Shown: positions 49,929 through 60,378 of the stretch, one piece after another
How the letters are laid out: each line of letters starts with the position of its first letter
Position numbering within the stretch: position 1 is the stretch's first letter
Assembly (NCBI RefSeq): GCF_905209685.1
Contig: NZ_CAJLUB010000002.1
Location: forward strand, 7,534-71,533
Length of the DNA stretch: 64,000 bases
Reading direction: 5' to 3'
Origin: an uncultured Veillonella sp.
GTDB lineage: Bacteria > Bacillota > Negativicutes > Veillonellales > Veillonellaceae
Notes under the pieces: model-generated
Seen by the model: only the letters and a program-made list of their open reading frames with translations
The model's database searches: none
Told to the model about the DNA's origin: nothing
Made by a program: the position numbers and the translations under genes

Positions 49929-51132
49929 AGAGAGTTTCTTAATGGCATGGGCATCCCTCATTGCTAATAAAATGCGATCCATTTTAACCATGTTAGGCAT
50001 TATTATCGGTGTTGCTGCCGTAATTGCCTTAGTATCTATTGGTAATGGTGTAAAGCAAGATATCCAAAATTCTATTTCTAGCTTAGGCTCTAATCTATTG
50101 ATGGTTATGCCTGGTGCACCGCGTACACCGGGGGTTCGACCTTCGGCAGGCTCTATGAAGTCTTTAAAGGTTTCTGACTATGAAGCTATTTCAAAGTTAG
50201 ATGGTGTTAAAGCGGCTAGTCCTATGACAAATGGCTCGTATGTAGTGATTTATCAAAATAAGAACTGGACTACTTCAGTATCTGGTGTTAGCTATAACTA
50301 TTTAGATGTAAACAATTGGTCTATGAAATCTGGTCGATTCTTGTCTGAAAAGAATGTACAGAATCGTGAACGCGTTGCAGTCGTAGGTAAAACAGTTGTT
50401 AAGAATCTATTTGGTGATGAAGATCCAGTAGGTGCTGAAATTCGTGTCAAAAATATTCCATTCCGTATCATTGGTGTTCTTAATAGTAAGGGCAGTGGTG
50501 CTATGGGTAATGACCAAGATGATATGGTAATTATTCCATATACTACAGCTATGGAACGGGTAGAAGGTGTTGATTATCTCCGGATGATTTATGTAGTAGG
50601 TAAGGATGAAAACGGTATCGATCGTTTACAATCCGATATTGAAAACCTATTGCGTGTACGACATGGTATTAAAGATACAAACCTTGATGATTTCAATATC
50701 CAAAACATGAACTCTATCATGGAAACTATGGAGGAAACAACAGGTACGTTAACATTATTCTTAGGTGCTGTAGCAGCTATTTCTCTTGTGGTCGGTGGTA
50801 TTGGCATTATGAATATTATGCTCGTATCCGTAACTGAACGGACAAGAGAGATTGGGATACGTAAAGCGCTGGGTGCTACTTATAGTGTTATCGTTACACA
50901 GTTCCTTATCGAAGCTGTTGTTATCAGTTTGATGGGGGGCATAATAGGGATTATACTCGGCATAGGCTCATCTAAGCTGATTGGCATGGCTTCGGGCATG
51001 AGTACAGTTATATCTATACCAACGATTGGAATGTCCTTTGCCTTCTCTATGGCAATAGGTTTGATCTTTGGTATTTATCCAGCCCGTAAAGCGGCTAAAC
51101 TTAATCCAATTGATGCATTACATTATGAATAA
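49921..51132 (+). CDS. macB: MacB-type ABC transporter permease
   Basis: 403 residues. One N-terminal transmembrane helix (MLGIIIGVAAVIALVSIGNG), a large periplasmic MacB_PCD domain (~45-240), and three C-terminal FtsX-type helices with VSVTERTREIGIRKALGAT. Together with the two upstream genes it forms a tripartite exporter for peptides, macrolides or similar substrates; the substrate cannot be told from sequence. Confidence 0.9.
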   Translation: MYKESFLMAWASLIANKMRSILTMLGIIIGVAAVIALVSIGNGVKQDIQNSISSLGSNLLMVMPGAPRTPGVRPSAGSMKSLKVSDYEAISKLDGVKAASPMTNGSYVVIYQNKNWTTSVSGVSYNYLDVNNWSMKSGRFLSEKNVQNRERVAVVGKTVVKNLFGDEDPVGAEIRVKNIPFRIIGVLNSKGSGAMGNDQDDMVIIPYTTAMERVEGVDYLRMIYVVGKDENGIDRLQSDIENLLRVRHGIKDTNLDDFNIQNMNSIMETMEETTGTLTLFLGAVAAISLVVGGIGIMNIMLVSVTERTREIGIRKALGATYSVIVTQFLIEAVVISLMGGIIGIILGIGSSKLIGMASGMSTVISIPTIGMSFAFSMAIGLIFGIYPARKAAKLNPIDALHYE

Positions 51133-51194
51133 TCCTTAGTTGTAGATGCGTTTTTTTAAGAACATACTACATAATTAGATAGAGTTATTCGCAT

Positions 51195-51241
51195 ATGGTG
51201 CGTTGCATGATACAATATGTATGATGTAACGCACCATTTTT
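51195..51241 (+). terminator. Long-stem intrinsic terminator after the exporter operon
   Basis: ATGGTGCGTT ... AACGCACCAT outer stem continuing into an inner ~9-bp stem (one mismatch), followed by TTTTTAT. Confidence 0.82.
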
Positions 51242-51357
51242 ATGTTTGTATTGAGTTTTTTGCAAGAACGCTCTAAATCATTTCATGCAAGTATTTGGAA
51301 ATAGAAGGGGATTAAGTTTAGTTAATCTATGTGTCAGTATATTGAATGGAGAACCAT

Positions 51358-51822
51358 ATGGCTACAACATTGTTAGAATATTTCAACGAATTACGAGATC
51401 AAAATCCATTTTCTTGGGTAAAAGATTCTGAAATTACTGCTGTTGAACCTGGTCATGCGGAAATGACCTTGCAAACTAATGAGACAGAGTACTGTAATTT
51501 TAGAGGGGACTTGCATGGCGCTGTTTGTATTGGTTTAGCAGATAGTGTGATGGGAACAGCTTGTTTTACATTGGGCAAATCTGTGAGCACTATTGATCTT
51601 AATGGTAACTATGTGAAAGCTGTTAAAGGCGGTACGGTATTGCGTGGTGTAGCTAATGTAGAGCATAGTGGTAAAACAACCATGGTTGCCACAGCTCGTA
51701 TTTATAATGAATTAGGTGAACTAGTTCATTTAGCACGTGGTACATTTTTTGTACTAGAAGAGAAGCCATTACCTGAATTACCATGGCGTTTTATTGAAGA
51801 AGACAACCCTGATTTGGTATAA
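51358..51822 (+). CDS. PaaI-type hotdog thioesterase
   Basis: 154 residues. The hotdog signature GDLHGAVCIGLADSVMGTA lies in the central helix region, with STIDLNGNYVKAVKGGTVL following. Such enzymes hydrolyse acyl- or aryl-CoA thioesters. Start at ATG 51358 after GGAG; ATG 51346 has no spacing for a ribosome binding site. 36 bases upstream of pheS, so possibly co-transcribed. Confidence 0.85.
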   Translation: MATTLLEYFNELRDQNPFSWVKDSEITAVEPGHAEMTLQTNETEYCNFRGDLHGAVCIGLADSVMGTACFTLGKSVSTIDLNGNYVKAVKGGTVLRGVANVEHSGKTTMVATARIYNELGELVHLARGTFFVLEEKPLPELPWRFIEEDNPDLV

Positions 51823-51846
51823 TATAGTTTAGACTTTTAAATATAG

Positions 51847-52881
<1,035 letters not shown>

Positions 52882-52890
52882 GAGGAACTC

Positions 52891-55335
52891 ATGAAAGCAA
52901 GTTTACAGTGGATGAACGAATACGTGCCTGTGGATATGAATCGTCCTGCTCAAGAATTGGCCGATGAATTAACACAAGCTGGTATTCCTGTAGAAGATGT
53001 CATTGCTATGGATAATGGCATTAAGAAAATTTATACTGGTAAAATCGTGGAGATTACAAAACATCCAGATGCAGATAAATTACAAGTATGCCAAGTTGAA
53101 TGCCTTACAGAAGAAGGTGAACCTGTTACAAAACAAATCGTAACAGCTGCTACCAATGTTGCAGTAGGCCAAATCGTGCCTGTGGCGTATCATAAATCTC
53201 GCTTAGCTGATGGCACAGAGATTAAAAAAGGTAAATTGCGCGGTGTAGTTTCTGAAGGCATGTTCTGCTCCGTTGCAGAATTTGGCATTTCTAGTGATTT
53301 AGTATTGCCTGAAGAAGCTCAAGGCATTTATATTTTCCCTGAAAATACACCAATTGGTCTTGATGTAAAAGACGTTTTAGGCTTAAATGATACAGTGTAT
53401 GAATTTGAATTGACTGCTAACCGAGCAGATTGCTTCTCCATGGTTGGTTTATCCCGTGAATTCGGTATTATGACAAACCAAAAAGCTTTATTCCCTGTTA
53501 TCATGGTTAACGAAAATGGCGAGTCTATTGAAGGAAAAGCATCTGTATCCATTGAAGCGGATGATCTTTGTACTCGTTTTACTGCTCGCGTAGTAACTGA
53601 TGTTAAGGTTGAGCCATCCCCATTGTGGATACAAAACCGTTTGCGTAACAGTGGCATTCGTCCTATCAATAACGTAGTAGACGTTACAAACTATGTTATG
53701 TTAGAACTTGGTCAACCTATGCATGCCTATGATTATGACCATGTAAAAGGTCATCAATTGGTGGCAAGACGCGCTAAAAATGGTGAAGTTCTTGTTACAC
53801 TTGATGGTTCTGAACGCGAATTGAATGACTCCATGCTCATCATTGCCGATGCAGAACGTCCAGTAGGTGTAGCTGGTATCATGGGTGGCTTTGATAGTGA
53901 AGTGACAAATGAAACGACTACCGTTTTGTTCGAAGCTGCCGTATTCAATGGTCCATCCATTCGTCGTACAGCTAAAGCTCTTGGCATGCGTTCCGAAGCA
54001 TCTGGTCGTTTCGAACGTGGTGTAAATCATAAATACACTGCTTATGCTATCGACAGAGCAGCTCAATTATTACAACAAATCTGTCCTACTTGTAAAGTTG
54101 ATGTAGGCGTTATCGATGTATATAAAAATCCTGTAGAACAACATACTGTTACTTTTACAGCAGAACAAATTAACGATTACTTGGGTACAAACATTGAAAA
54201 AGACGAAATGGTTCGTATTTTGACTGCCCTTGAGTTCGTTGTAACTGAAGATGGCGATAAATTGTCTGCTCTCGTTCCAACATGGCGTGGCGACGTAACA
54301 GTGATGCCTGATATCGCTGAAGAAGTGGCTCGTATTTACAACTATGATAATATTAAGCCTACAATTCCGGTTGCCGTATTATCCTCTGGTGGCATGACAC
54401 CTAAGAAAGCTCTTACTAAAGAGGTAACTCATGCATTGGCTAAATTGGGTATGACTCAAATCATTACATTTAGCTTCATGCATAAAGATGGTCTTACTAA
54501 CATGATGCTTCCTGAAGGGGATAGCCGTTATACTGCCATTCCAATCTTGAACCCTATTTCTGAAGAGTTCCCTTATATGCGTACTACATTGGTACCAGCT
54601 GTTATTGAAGCAGCTAAACGCAATATTGCGCAACAAAATAAGGATCTTTGGTTATTTGAAACAGCCAATGTATATGAACCAAAAGCATTGCCTTTAACAG
54701 AAGTACCTCATGAACGCCCTATGGCTTGCGGTATCTTGATGGGCAAGGCAAACCAAGCTGGTTGGAATCAAGCAGAACGCACTACAGATTTCTATGATGT
54801 AAAAGGTATTGTAGATGCGTTGTTAGCTGAATTAGGTGTTACAAGTTATGAAATTAATCGCGGCACTGAGCCATACTTCCACCCAGGTGTAAGTGCTCAA
54901 TACGTTGTTGATGGTAAAATGATTGCTCAGTATGGGGAATTACATCCACAAGTGAGCAAAAACTTTGACTTACCTGGCAAAGTATACATGTTTGAAATCG
55001 ATTTGGAAGCCGTATTATCCTTAACGATTCCAGCATTCCGTTATACATCCTTCAGTAAATTCCCAGGCACTAGTCGTGACCTTGCTATCGTAGCACCTGT
55101 GTCCGTATCTAGTGGCGAAATTTTATCCATCATCAAAGAGCATGGTGGAGAATATTTAGAAAATGCATCTATCTTCGACGTTTACGAAGGTGAACATATT
55201 GAAGCTGGTTACCGCAGTCTTGCATACAACTTACAATTCCGTTCTATGGAAGGTACGTTGAATGATGAGGATATTGATGGTAATATTCAAGCTATTATCG
55301 ATGCATTAGCAGAAATTAACTGCAAATTACGTTAA
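52891..55335 (+). CDS. pheT: Phenylalanyl-tRNA synthetase beta subunit
   Basis: 814 residues, normal length. N-terminal EMAP-like tRNA-binding domain (~40-150), B3/B4 editing domain (~200-380), B5 domain (~400-470), catalytic-like core, and C-terminal ferredoxin-fold anticodon-binding domain (RYTSFSKFPGTSRDLAIVAP). Editing and tRNA recognition partner of PheS. AGGAGG ribosome binding site. Confidence 0.97.
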   Translation: MKASLQWMNEYVPVDMNRPAQELADELTQAGIPVEDVIAMDNGIKKIYTGKIVEITKHPDADKLQVCQVECLTEEGEPVTKQIVTAATNVAVGQIVPVAYHKSRLADGTEIKKGKLRGVVSEGMFCSVAEFGISSDLVLPEEAQGIYIFPENTPIGLDVKDVLGLNDTVYEFELTANRADCFSMVGLSREFGIMTNQKALFPVIMVNENGESIEGKASVSIEADDLCTRFTARVVTDVKVEPSPLWIQNRLRNSGIRPINNVVDVTNYVMLELGQPMHAYDYDHVKGHQLVARRAKNGEVLVTLDGSERELNDSMLIIADAERPVGVAGIMGGFDSEVTNETTTVLFEAAVFNGPSIRRTAKALGMRSEASGRFERGVNHKYTAYAIDRAAQLLQQICPTCKVDVGVIDVYKNPVEQHTVTFTAEQINDYLGTNIEKDEMVRILTALEFVVTEDGDKLSALVPTWRGDVTVMPDIAEEVARIYNYDNIKPTIPVAVLSSGGMTPKKALTKEVTHALAKLGMTQIITFSFMHKDGLTNMMLPEGDSRYTAIPILNPISEEFPYMRTTLVPAVIEAAKRNIAQQNKDLWLFETANVYEPKALPLTEVPHERPMACGILMGKANQAGWNQAERTTDFYDVKGIVDALLAELGVTSYEINRGTEPYFHPGVSAQYVVDGKMIAQYGELHPQVSKNFDLPGKVYMFEIDLEAVLSLTIPAFRYTSFSKFPGTSRDLAIVAPVSVSSGEILSIIKEHGGEYLENASIFDVYEGEHIEAGYRSLAYNLQFRSMEGTLNDEDIDGNIQAIIDALAEINCKLR

Positions 55336-55352
55336 TTGTAAGCAGTATATTG

Positions 55353-55384
55353 AAAGGGTTTACCGTATGGTAAACCCTTTTAGT
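55353..55384 (+). terminator. Intrinsic terminator after pheT
   Basis: AAAGGGTTTACC-GTAT-GGTAAACCCTTTT stem-loop with T-run. Confidence 0.9.
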
Positions 55385-55423
55385 ACTATAGTTATACCTT
55401 TAGTTAGGTAGAAAGGATTATCC

Positions 55424-57847
55424 ATGGAATTATTGGCTCCTGCCGGTACGATGGAAAACTTTATAGCTGCGTTAGAATCTGGAGCAGATGCGATTTACCT
55501 CGGTGGTAAAGGCTTTAATGCCCGTGCTCATGCAGCAAACTTTGGCATTGAAGAACTAGCTGAGGCTATTCGATTGGCCCATATTCTAGATGTGTCCGTA
55601 TATGTAACTGTAAATATTCTCATAGGCGATTCTGAATTATCTGCTCTTGAAGAATACTTAAAAGATTTAGAGCGTATTGGTGTGGATGCTATTATCGTTC
55701 AAGATTTAGCTGTTGCAAAATTGGCGCAGCGCGTAGCTCCTAAATTGCATTTGCATGGTAGTACACAAATGACGGCGGCAACGCTAGATGCTGTTCGTTT
55801 TTATGAAAGTCTCGGTTTCACCCGCGTTGTGTTAGCTCGTGAATTGAGCCTAGCTGAAATCGAACATATTTGTAAAAACTGTACAGCTGAAATCGAAGTC
55901 TTTGTACACGGCGCCTTATGTGTATGCTATTCTGGTCAATGCTTAATGAGTTCCTTCATCGGTGGTCGTAGTGGTAACCGTGGTGCTTGCGCACAACCTT
56001 GCCGCTTGCCTTATGAATTGTTGGATTCTTCAGGTACTAGTTTGTTGCCAAAACACGAAGCCTATCTATTAAGTCCAAAGGATCTTAACTATAGTGAGCA
56101 TATGAATGAACTCGTTGCAGCCGGTGTTACGTCCTTTAAGGTAGAAGGACGTATGAAAAAGGTTTCCTATGTGCGTCAAGTTATTGGGACCTATCGTCAT
56201 ATTTTAGATACGGCTCATATAGACTCTTCTGATGCCGATGCATTGGCTTCTGGATTTAATCGTGGGTTCTCTACAGATTATTTAACAGACCATGTAGGAA
56301 AATCCATGATGACCGTTGTGGCCCCAAATAATCAAGGGAAATTAATCGGCAAAGCAGAAGTCAAAAAGGGACAAGTTCATTTGTACCTAACAGAACCGAT
56401 TGAAAAAGGTTCACTCTTAAAGGTAATGCAAGCTTCTGGTAGTATTACGTACTACCAAATTGATCAGAATTGGTCCTTAGTAAATGAAAAACATTTTGTT
56501 GGTAAACCTGATGAAGGCTTTGCAGCAGGTCAAGTATTCTTGGCATCTACGCCAAAATCTCAAAAGCAACGGGGCTTACAAGATTTTAGTGCTAAGTTAG
56601 AGGTACATGGGTACCTATCCATTAATACAGACCGAGAACAGCCTTGTACAGATCTTACCTTTGTATTAAATGACGGTCGTACTGTGACAGTATCTAATGA
56701 GTTTGAACCTGTGTATGCTAATAATAAACCGACTAGTTTAGAGAAGGTTACAGATCAAGTGGGTAGATTAGGTAATACATTGTTTACTCTAGCTTCTATG
56801 TCCATTCCCGAAGGGCCATACATGTGGCCTGCTAGTGTTTTGAATGCATTGCGTCGCGATGCAGTGGAGGCTTTAGAAACTCTGTTAAGTACAGATCATG
56901 AAACAGCTTGGGCAGAACTTGCCGTAGAACCTCAAGATATGTCATCCTTAGTAGCTAAGGATATGATTCAGTACACAGAGCCAATGGTAAGTGCTCGCGT
57001 TGATGAATTAGAGGGTGTGAAAGCTGCTATTGAAGGTGGTGCTAAGAAGATTATCTTCGGCGGTGACCGTTTACAACGCAAGCCTTATGAACTTAGTGTT
57101 TATGAAAAGGTAGCTACCCTTTGTAAAGCACATAATGTGTTTTGTGTATTTGCTACGCCTCGAGTTGTGAAAGACGATGAAGTTGAGGCGTACATGAATA
57201 CTCTTAAGGCTATAGTTGAGGCTAAACCAGATAGCATTTCTATTCACGTGCCGCAAGCGTTATTATGGCTCCGTGATTTAGGGTATACAGGTGCTATTGA
57301 AGCTGATACAGGTCTTAACATATTTAACGGCTCTGCACTACAAGTATGGCAAGACTTTAATATGAGTAGCATAGCACCATCCTTAGAGTTAACATTGGCA
57401 CAACTAGTTAATTTGCAAAAATCTACTAAATTGCCATTAGAAATCATGGTACATGGTTACACGGAAATGATGATTTCTGAATACTGTGCCATCGCAAGCT
57501 TTGTGGGTACTGGTAAAAAGGAAAATTGTCCTATGCCATGTGTAACAGAGGACTATGCATTGAAGGACCGTAAAGGGGAAGTGTTCCCATTGCGTACCGA
57601 TCCGTATTGCCGCATGCACATCATGAATAGTCATGAAATGGACATGCGTGCCTACGTGCCAGAGTTACATCGAAAAGGGCTACATATATTGCGTATCGAT
57701 GGTAGACATATGGATCCACATCGTTTGCGTACAATCGTAGCAGATTATGTATCCATTCAAAATGGAACAAAAGAGGCTCCGCCTAAAAGTGTAGGTAAAG
57801 ATGATACACCTATTACAAGGGGCCACTATTTTAGAGGTATTTTATAA
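55424..57847 (+). CDS. Peptidase U32 family protein (long, two-part; RlhA/TrhP-like)
   Basis: 807 residues. The N-terminal U32 domain begins MELLAPAGTMENFIAALESG and carries the family signature EVFVHGALCVCYSGQCLMS plus a Cys pair in GACAQPCRLPY. A beta-rich insert follows (~320-500), and a second TIM-barrel-like half has EIMVHGYTEMMISEYCAI and a further Cys set (ENCPMPC). U32 members RlhA and TrhP hydroxylate rRNA or tRNA using an iron-sulfur cluster and prephenate; this protein probably does similar RNA modification, not proteolysis. Its tail overlaps the open frame of mutS2 but not its likely start. Confidence 0.82.
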   Translation: MELLAPAGTMENFIAALESGADAIYLGGKGFNARAHAANFGIEELAEAIRLAHILDVSVYVTVNILIGDSELSALEEYLKDLERIGVDAIIVQDLAVAKLAQRVAPKLHLHGSTQMTAATLDAVRFYESLGFTRVVLARELSLAEIEHICKNCTAEIEVFVHGALCVCYSGQCLMSSFIGGRSGNRGACAQPCRLPYELLDSSGTSLLPKHEAYLLSPKDLNYSEHMNELVAAGVTSFKVEGRMKKVSYVRQVIGTYRHILDTAHIDSSDADALASGFNRGFSTDYLTDHVGKSMMTVVAPNNQGKLIGKAEVKKGQVHLYLTEPIEKGSLLKVMQASGSITYYQIDQNWSLVNEKHFVGKPDEGFAAGQVFLASTPKSQKQRGLQDFSAKLEVHGYLSINTDREQPCTDLTFVLNDGRTVTVSNEFEPVYANNKPTSLEKVTDQVGRLGNTLFTLASMSIPEGPYMWPASVLNALRRDAVEALETLLSTDHETAWAELAVEPQDMSSLVAKDMIQYTEPMVSARVDELEGVKAAIEGGAKKIIFGGDRLQRKPYELSVYEKVATLCKAHNVFCVFATPRVVKDDEVEAYMNTLKAIVEAKPDSISIHVPQALLWLRDLGYTGAIEADTGLNIFNGSALQVWQDFNMSSIAPSLELTLAQLVNLQKSTKLPLEIMVHGYTEMMISEYCAIASFVGTGKKENCPMPCVTEDYALKDRKGEVFPLRTDPYCRMHIMNSHEMDMRAYVPELHRKGLHILRIDGRHMDPHRLRTIVADYVSIQNGTKEAPPKSVGKDDTPITRGHYFRGIL

Positions 57848-57860
57848 AAGAGGTAGTACA

Positions 57861-60239
57861 TTGTTTAACGAAGATGTATTAGACTTTCACCATATAAAAG
57901 AACAATTAAAACAGCACTGTAGTTCTACCATTGCTAAAGAATTAGCTATGCATATTGAACCAATGACGGATGCTAAAGCTATTCAAGAGAACCTTGATGA
58001 AACAGCAGAAGCCATGCGTTCTTTACAAACTGAGGTAGAACAACCGTTAGGTGGTACGCGAGATATTCGCGAATCCTGTAAAAAGAGTCGTAAAGACTTT
58101 GTCCTTACTCGTGAAGCATTGTGGGATATTTATTTAACCATTGGTGCTTATAAGCGGATGACAAAGTTCTTTAGAACGAAATATATGGAATATCCTTTGC
58201 TATTCTTATGGGTTCAGGATATGCCAAATACAGATCGCATTGAAAATCGCTTTAAACGCGTCTTTGATGAAAAAGGGGAATTGCTTGATACAGCATCTCC
58301 TAAGTTGGCGAGCCTAAGAAATACGATTATCAAAACTCGGGAAAAGATCAAAAATGATATTCAAGCTATCTTACACGACAAGGATAATCAGAAGTATTTC
58401 CAAGAAACGATCATTACACAGCGTAACAATCGCTACGTAATCCCTGTAAAACAGGAATATCGCCAATATTTTGATGGTCTTATTCACGACCGTTCTGCAA
58501 CGGGTCAAACCTTATATATTGAACCGATGCGCTTGGTGAATCTAAATAATGAATTACAAGAGGCTTTGATTGGTGAAGAGCAAGAGGTATTGCGTATTTA
58601 CCGTGAATTATCAGCCCTTGTAAAACAACATAGTAATGATTTGATGGATGCTTGTGAAAAGGTTTCACACATCGAATTTGTATATGGTAAGGCGAGCCTT
58701 GCTATTTCTTATAAAGGTGTACCAGCAATCTTGAGTACTGATAGAACAGTTAATCTCATGAGAGCTCGTCATCCATTAATTCCACCAAATGTGGTAGTGC
58801 CTACGAATATTCAATTGGGCACATCGTATCGTATTTTATTAATTACTGGTTCTAATACAGGTGGTAAAACAGTATCCCTAAAAACTTTAGGGTTATTGAG
58901 TTTAATGAATCAATGTGGTTTATTTATTCCTGCTGATCACGGTTCTATGTTACCTATATTCCATAATATCTTTGCCGATATTGGGGATGAACAAAGTATT
59001 GAAGCCAGCCTTAGTACGTTCTCTGCTCATATGACACAAGTTATTTCTATCATTAAACATTGTGGTCCAAATGACTTGGTATTATTAGATGAGCTTGGAT
59101 CTGGTACAGATCCAGAAGAAGGTAGTGCGCTTGCAGTATCTATCCTTGAGTTCTTCCGTAAAAAAGGCGCTCTCATGATGGTAAGTACCCATTATAATGA
59201 GCTTAAAAATTATGCATACCATACGGAAGGTATTGAAAATGGCCATGTAGAGTTTGATGAACGCACATTAAAACCAACGTATCGACTTCATATCGGCGTA
59301 GCTGGTAGTAGCCATGCGTTGAGTATTGCGGCTCGCTTAGGCTTGCCAAAAGACATCGTAACACGTGCTGCAGAGTATAAATCTCAATTTGGTAGTCATG
59401 AAATGGAAGAGGTTCTTTCCGATTTGAATGAACAACTTCGTAAGGCATCTGAACGTGAAAGAGCGTTAAAGAAAGAGCTTGATGAAACACGTCGTATGCG
59501 TGGTCAATTAGAGAAGGAAAAGAAACAGTTTAATGAAAAACGTAAACAAATCTTAGCTAAAGCTCAAGCTGATGCAGAATCTATGAAACGTAGCTTACGC
59601 GTTGAAGGGGAAGCGATTATCAAGCAATTGAAAGCGCAATTCTCTGAAACAAATAAAGATAAGCGTCAATCTGCTATTAATGCTGCACGTAAGGGTATCT
59701 CTAATGTGCATGTACCAGAAGCTCCAGTAGATGATGATCGTAAATCTTTGACTGCAGATACTATTAAGGTAGGCCAAGCAGTATATGTTACATCTTTACG
59801 CTCATTAGGTACCGTATTAGCTATCAATGGCAATCGTGTGAATGTAGATATTAATGGACTAACAGCTACTGTAAAGGTTAGCGAATTACAATCTACTACA
59901 CGTGAAGAAGGAAATAAGCTTGAACGGGAACAAAAAGCAGCTATGCCTAAGACTAGAAAGCGTATGGGTGGCTCTGCCGTACAACGCCAAAAAGAGGTTC
60001 GTACTGAAATCAATATTCTTGGACAAACGGTAGATGAAGCGACAGTTTCTGTTGGTAGATTTATTGACCAAGCTTTACTTGGTGGTGTTAATCAAGTGCG
60101 CATTATTCACGGTAAGGGGACTGGCGCATTACGAGAAGGTGTACATCAATATTTGCGTACCTTACCGCATGTAGCTCATTTTGAAACGGCAGGCTATGAT
60201 GAAGGTGGTGCAGGAGCTACTAATGTAGTTCTGAAATAA
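57861..60239 (+). CDS. mutS2: Endonuclease MutS2 (ribosome-rescue / recombination-control ATPase)
   Basis: 792 residues from TTG 57861 behind AAGAGG. Core and clamp regions, then Walker A ITGSNTGGKTVSLKT (~330), Walker B VLLDELGSGTDPEEGSA, a long coiled coil (~510-620), a KOW-like segment (~640-690) and a C-terminal Smr domain (LGQTVDEATVSVGRF, IIHGKGTGALREGVH). In Bacillus, MutS2 splits collided ribosomes; in others it suppresses recombination. Starts 13 bases after the U32 gene. Confidence 0.93.
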   Translation: MFNEDVLDFHHIKEQLKQHCSSTIAKELAMHIEPMTDAKAIQENLDETAEAMRSLQTEVEQPLGGTRDIRESCKKSRKDFVLTREALWDIYLTIGAYKRMTKFFRTKYMEYPLLFLWVQDMPNTDRIENRFKRVFDEKGELLDTASPKLASLRNTIIKTREKIKNDIQAILHDKDNQKYFQETIITQRNNRYVIPVKQEYRQYFDGLIHDRSATGQTLYIEPMRLVNLNNELQEALIGEEQEVLRIYRELSALVKQHSNDLMDACEKVSHIEFVYGKASLAISYKGVPAILSTDRTVNLMRARHPLIPPNVVVPTNIQLGTSYRILLITGSNTGGKTVSLKTLGLLSLMNQCGLFIPADHGSMLPIFHNIFADIGDEQSIEASLSTFSAHMTQVISIIKHCGPNDLVLLDELGSGTDPEEGSALAVSILEFFRKKGALMMVSTHYNELKNYAYHTEGIENGHVEFDERTLKPTYRLHIGVAGSSHALSIAARLGLPKDIVTRAAEYKSQFGSHEMEEVLSDLNEQLRKASERERALKKELDETRRMRGQLEKEKKQFNEKRKQILAKAQADAESMKRSLRVEGEAIIKQLKAQFSETNKDKRQSAINAARKGISNVHVPEAPVDDDRKSLTADTIKVGQAVYVTSLRSLGTVLAINGNRVNVDINGLTATVKVSELQSTTREEGNKLEREQKAAMPKTRKRMGGSAVQRQKEVRTEINILGQTVDEATVSVGRFIDQALLGGVNQVRIIHGKGTGALREGVHQYLRTLPHVAHFETAGYDEGGAGATNVVLK

Positions 60240-60337
60240 AGCTACACAATAGTGATATAGTTATAGATAATACAGTAAATTATTATCGTATATCAAATTG
60301 ATTATGGGGTATAGCCATATACATATATAGAAATAGA

Positions 60338-60368
60338 AAAGGAGCGGAACACATGTTCCGCTCCTTTA
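60338..60368 (-). terminator. Terminator for the penicillin-binding protein gene
   Basis: 13-bp stem AAAGGAGCGGAAC / GTTCCGCTCCTTT with ACAT loop; on the minus strand followed by TTCTATTTC. Lies between convergent mutS2 and the PBP gene and may serve both. Confidence 0.82.
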
Positions 60369-60378
60369 GCGTATGAGA